From Bacteroidales bacterium (GTDB lineage Bacteria > Bacteroidota > Bacteroidia > Bacteroidales > Muribaculaceae), in assembly GCA_003150235.1 (NCBI GenBank), contig QAMW01000048.1:1-64000 (forward strand): DNA of 64,000 nucleotides. Direction: 5' to 3'. The position numbers and the translations under genes were made by a program. Shown here in pieces: positions 61,482 to 64,000 of the stretch (its first letter is position 1; each line of letters opens with the position of its first letter). Under the pieces are notes generated by a model. It ran no database searches. It was not told the origin of the DNA and saw nothing but the letters and a program-made list of their open reading frames with translations.

Positions 61482-62258
61482 TTACTTTTTAGCCTTGAGT
61501 TTTCGCATGCTTTCTCCGGAGAGTTCGATGGTATGGGGGGAGTGGACTATGCGGTCAAGGATAGCGTCGGCCACAGTGGGATCCCCCACCATGTCGTACC
61601 ATGCCGAGGGCGGATACTGGGATGTGATGATTATTGACTTGCGCTCGTGCCGGTCTTCGATTATGTCCAGCAGTATGGGACGTTCCTTTGCGTCAAGAGG
61701 GACAAGGAACAGGTCGTCAAGAATCAGAAGCTGACAGCGTTCGATTTTCTTGAGTTCGGCTTCAAGGCAGTTTCTGACTTTTGCCACCTTCAGGGCACCG
61801 AGAAGTTTTGCGGCATTGCCGTACAGGGTGCGTATGCCGCGCTTGCAGGCCTCATGTCCCAGAGCGCATGCCAGGAAGCTCTTGCCGGTTCCTGCCGAAC
61901 CTGTGATGAAGAGATTAGTACCCTGGCGCACGAAGTCGAGAGTGGCGAGCCGTTCCATCTGGTTACGGTCGAGGCCCCGGCTGACGGTGTAGTCGATTTC
62001 TTCCATATAGGCTTTGTAGCGGAATGACGCATTTCGGGTCAGACGTGCAATGGCGCCCTGAGCGCGCCAGTCCCATTCCCGGGCGAGCAGCATAGAGAGG
62101 AAGGAGTCCGGAGTCATCGACTGCGCTGTGGTGCCGGCGAGGCTTTCGCGGAAGGCTTCGGCCATGCCGTGCATTTTCATTCGGTTCATCAGATCGAGCG
62201 AGATCTGGTTCTGATCCTGTACTGGGGATACAGGGGCGGTTTTATTATCTGTTTCCAT
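61482..62258 (-). CDS. istB: IstB ATPase, IS21 transposition helper
   Basis: 258 residues from ATG 62258 (METDNKT). AAA+ ATPase with Walker A GSAGTGKSF near 119-127 and Walker B LLILDDL near 175-181; ends in IELSGESMRKLKAKK, the family C terminus. Needed with IstA for target-site capture. Overlaps istA by 14 bases. Frame intact. Confidence 0.93.
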   Translation of the reverse strand: METDNKTAPVSPVQDQNQISLDLMNRMKMHGMAEAFRESLAGTTAQSMTPDSFLSMLLAREWDWRAQGAIARLTRNASFRYKAYMEEIDYTVSRGLDRNQMERLATLDFVRQGTNLFITGSAGTGKSFLACALGHEACKRGIRTLYGNAAKLLGALKVAKVRNCLEAELKKIERCQLLILDDLFLVPLDAKERPILLDIIEDRHERKSIIITSQYPPSAWYDMVGDPTVADAILDRIVHSPHTIELSGESMRKLKAKK

Positions 62259-63843
62259 TGTTGTCTTTTTTATTGTTGTCTGAGTTCTGGGCCAAGAAGT
62301 ATTCTCGGCCACGTATATTTTTGTGTATCAGAGAAGGAGCGGGTTCCTGTGGCCGGGAGATGTTGCCGTTTTCATCCGGCAGGAAGTCTGCGTCCTCACC
62401 CAGTTCGAGCACCCGGCGCAATGCCTGGTAACCGTATTCCGCCTTCATTCCGGCACAGGCGCAGGCCGCGATGAGCCGGTCGGCTCCATACTTCTTTTCA
62501 AGGGCGATTATCCCACGGCATGAGCTGAAGGACTTCGGCGGATACTGTATGTGTCTGTCTACTTCCCGGAGATAGTCGAGCACGATGTTGTCGATCTGTC
62601 CGGCGCGTGCGAACAGTTCCTCAAGGTCCTTGTCGTAAGCCCCGTAATGGCCCGGCAGGTTGTGCTCCCGCTTCCATGAGTAGGCATAGGGGATGTCACA
62701 GCGGTCGTGAACCGCCACAAGATTCAGTCCGCAGTATATCTCCACGGTGTCGGCGTCATAGAGAATGACCACACGTTTGCCGACATGTTCTCTGGGTACG
62801 CTGTAGTGATGCTTGAAAAGCGACACATAGCAGTTCTTTCCGACAGTCATCAGCTTGCGTTCCTTCACAGTGAAGCTCCGCTCGGGCAGCGGACGCAGCA
62901 GGTCTTTCTCCATACGGTTGAACATCTGCACCCGTGAGACGTTCCGCCCGGCCATTGTCTTTTCGTTGAAATCGAGCAACGAGATACGGATGGCGGTGTT
63001 AAGCTCGTCAAGGCTGCCGAATGTCATTCCCTCGATATCGGCATAGACGGATTTGTAAAGCAGTTTCACGGCATTCTCCACCAGTGCCTTGTCCTTGGGG
63101 TGCCGGACACGTGCCGGATATACCGCACATCCGTAATGCTCGGCAAATGCGGCGAACACTTCATTGATCACCGGCTCGTTGCGGTCGCTTCTGCTTACGG
63201 CCCCCTTGAGATTGTCCGGCACTATCGCGGCAGGAACGCCGCCGAAGTATTGCATGGCGCCCTCACATCCTTTGATGAGGTCTTCCTTGCGCTGGGACCA
63301 TACGGCCTCACAGTAAGTGTAATGACTGAAAGGCAGTATCGCGACGAACACCTCTGCTTTTTTAGTCTCGCCCGTCATGCAGTCGACCACCTCAAGGCGG
63401 TCTCCGGCAAAGTCGATGTACATCTGGTCTCCAGCATAATGCTCCACATGTCCGACCACCTTACTTTGATGCAGGTACTAACGAAGAACCTGCTTGAACA
63501 TCGTCTGCCCATAGCCGTCAGGATAGGCAGCATGATACTGCTCGTACAGCCGTGCCTTGGACATACCCTTGCGTGTCAGCTGTTTTGCATACTCAGGAAG
63601 AAGTGCTTCAAGCTCCGTCTCACGCTCTGAAGGTTTGCTGTGTCGCACCTTCTCCTGCCCAAGCTCCTGCCGGAGTTGTTCTTCCGTCATGGCAAGAAGC
63701 TCTTCCATGGACTTTCCGCTCGACTGAAACAGACGCACATATTTGCGCGTGCTGTTGCGGGATATATGGAAAATCGCGGCCATTTCCTTTAATCCCATCC
63801 CCGACTGGTAACATCGAAGGATATTTTTTAATTTTGTAATCAT
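62245..63843 (-). pseudogene. istA: IstA transposase with an in-frame amber stop
   Basis: The two halves lie in one reading frame: 63843-63478 (121 residues, helix-turn-helix MITKLKNILRCYQSG..ISRNSTRKYV) and on from 63477 to 62245 (DDE domain). They are split by a single TAG at 63478-63480 between MFKQVLR and YLHQSKVVGH, where a Gln codon CAG would be expected. DDE residues are present: Asp in YIDFAGD, Asp in VPDNLKG, Glu in KALVENAV. The downstream half could start at 63459 (MVGHVEH) but would lack the DNA-binding part. So this copy is probably inactive unless the stop is read through or suppressed. Confidence 0.88.
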
Positions 63844-63986
63844 AAATTTGTAATTTTAGACTTACCCCCGCCGTGCCAGGACTTGGGCTTCTAAAACTAC
63901 AAAAAAATCCCCTGCGGAGTATTCCGACAGGGGTCATTTTTATTTCGTCGCCGAGGGTCAATCTTATTTCGACGAAAGGGGTCACA

Positions 63987-64000
63987 TTTTTCCGCCGAGA
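63987..64000 (-). repeat. IS21 terminal inverted repeat, right
   Basis: TTTTTCCGCCGAGA, exact complement of 61382-61395. The window ends at its last base, so the true right tip and the flanking target duplication cannot be seen. Confidence 0.85.

Larger units (their letters stand above)
61368..64000 (-). mobile_element. IS21-family insertion sequence
   Basis: Two-gene IS21 organisation, istA then istB, on the minus strand. Inverted ends: TCTCGGCGGAAAAA at 61382-61395 and its exact complement at 63987-64000, each followed inward by a TGACCCC motif. TGCAGATTGACCCC just outside the left copy suggests the true left tip is 61368; the right tip is probably a few bases beyond the window. The left end has three ATTGACCCC copies (61373, 61397, 61420), typical of the repeated transposase sites of this family. 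Confidence 0.85.

Overview
The window looks like a chromosome segment of a gut Bacteroidales, perhaps Muribaculaceae or a close relative; the family-level call is an inference. It rests on TAnnTTTG-type -7 boxes before many genes, a SusC/SusD locus with a hybrid two-component regulator, a Bacteroidetes-style aryl polyene cluster, and Bacteroidales mobile-element genes. No rRNA, tRNA or CRISPR array was found.

Region 1 (1-2800): a class A (A2-like) beta-lactamase gene, followed 16 bp later by a fused gene joining an alpha/beta hydrolase, a DUF1653 domain and a PurN-like formyltransferase. A consensus promoter and a hairpin downstream may delimit a small RNA. Region 2 (2.8-17.9 kb, minus strand): a complete polysaccharide utilisation locus for beta-1,4-galactan or arabinogalactan. 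In transcription order it has the HTCS regulator (own promoter), SusC, SusD, a SusE-like lipoprotein, a lipoprotein GH53, a soluble GH53 and a GH2. The model is surface capture and endo-cleavage, import through SusC/D, then periplasmic trimming.

Region 3 (about 18.6-35.3 kb): an integrated mobilizable element. It carries a tyrosine recombinase, an AbiE toxin-antitoxin pair, two divergent SSBs, many small unknown genes, a serine-recombinase-like protein that lost its catalytic residues, a winged-helix protein, a structured oriT candidate, a MobV relaxase and an OmpA-family protein. Several of its operons have long leaders. Two of these are clear homologues with conserved pairing potential, and four share an AGGGAAAGAATA-like element just before the start codon.

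Region 4 (35.4-59.9 kb, minus strand): one tightly packed operon of about 25 genes for an aryl polyene (flexirubin-like) pigment. A tyrosine-ammonia-lyase-type enzyme supplies the aryl starter and a PaaK-like ligase activates it. Two carrier proteins, three complete ketosynthases, two ketosynthase-like proteins without full catalytic sites, a ketoreductase and two hot-dog dehydratases build the polyene. A methyltransferase, an FAD desaturase-like enzyme, a glycosyltransferase and three acyltransferase domains tailor it and attach it to lipid. A LolA-like protein, a LolB-like candidate, an MMPL pump and a small EamA/SMR protein probably move it to the outer membrane. No DarA/DarB pair is present, so a true dialkylresorcinol-esterified flexirubin is not supported.

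Region 5 (60.1-64 kb): remnants of a second conjugative-type element (GH24 lysozyme and an ArdC-type zincin). The zincin gene is cut by an IS21-family element whose istA has an in-frame amber stop. The aryl polyene operon is therefore flanked on both sides by mobile-element genes.
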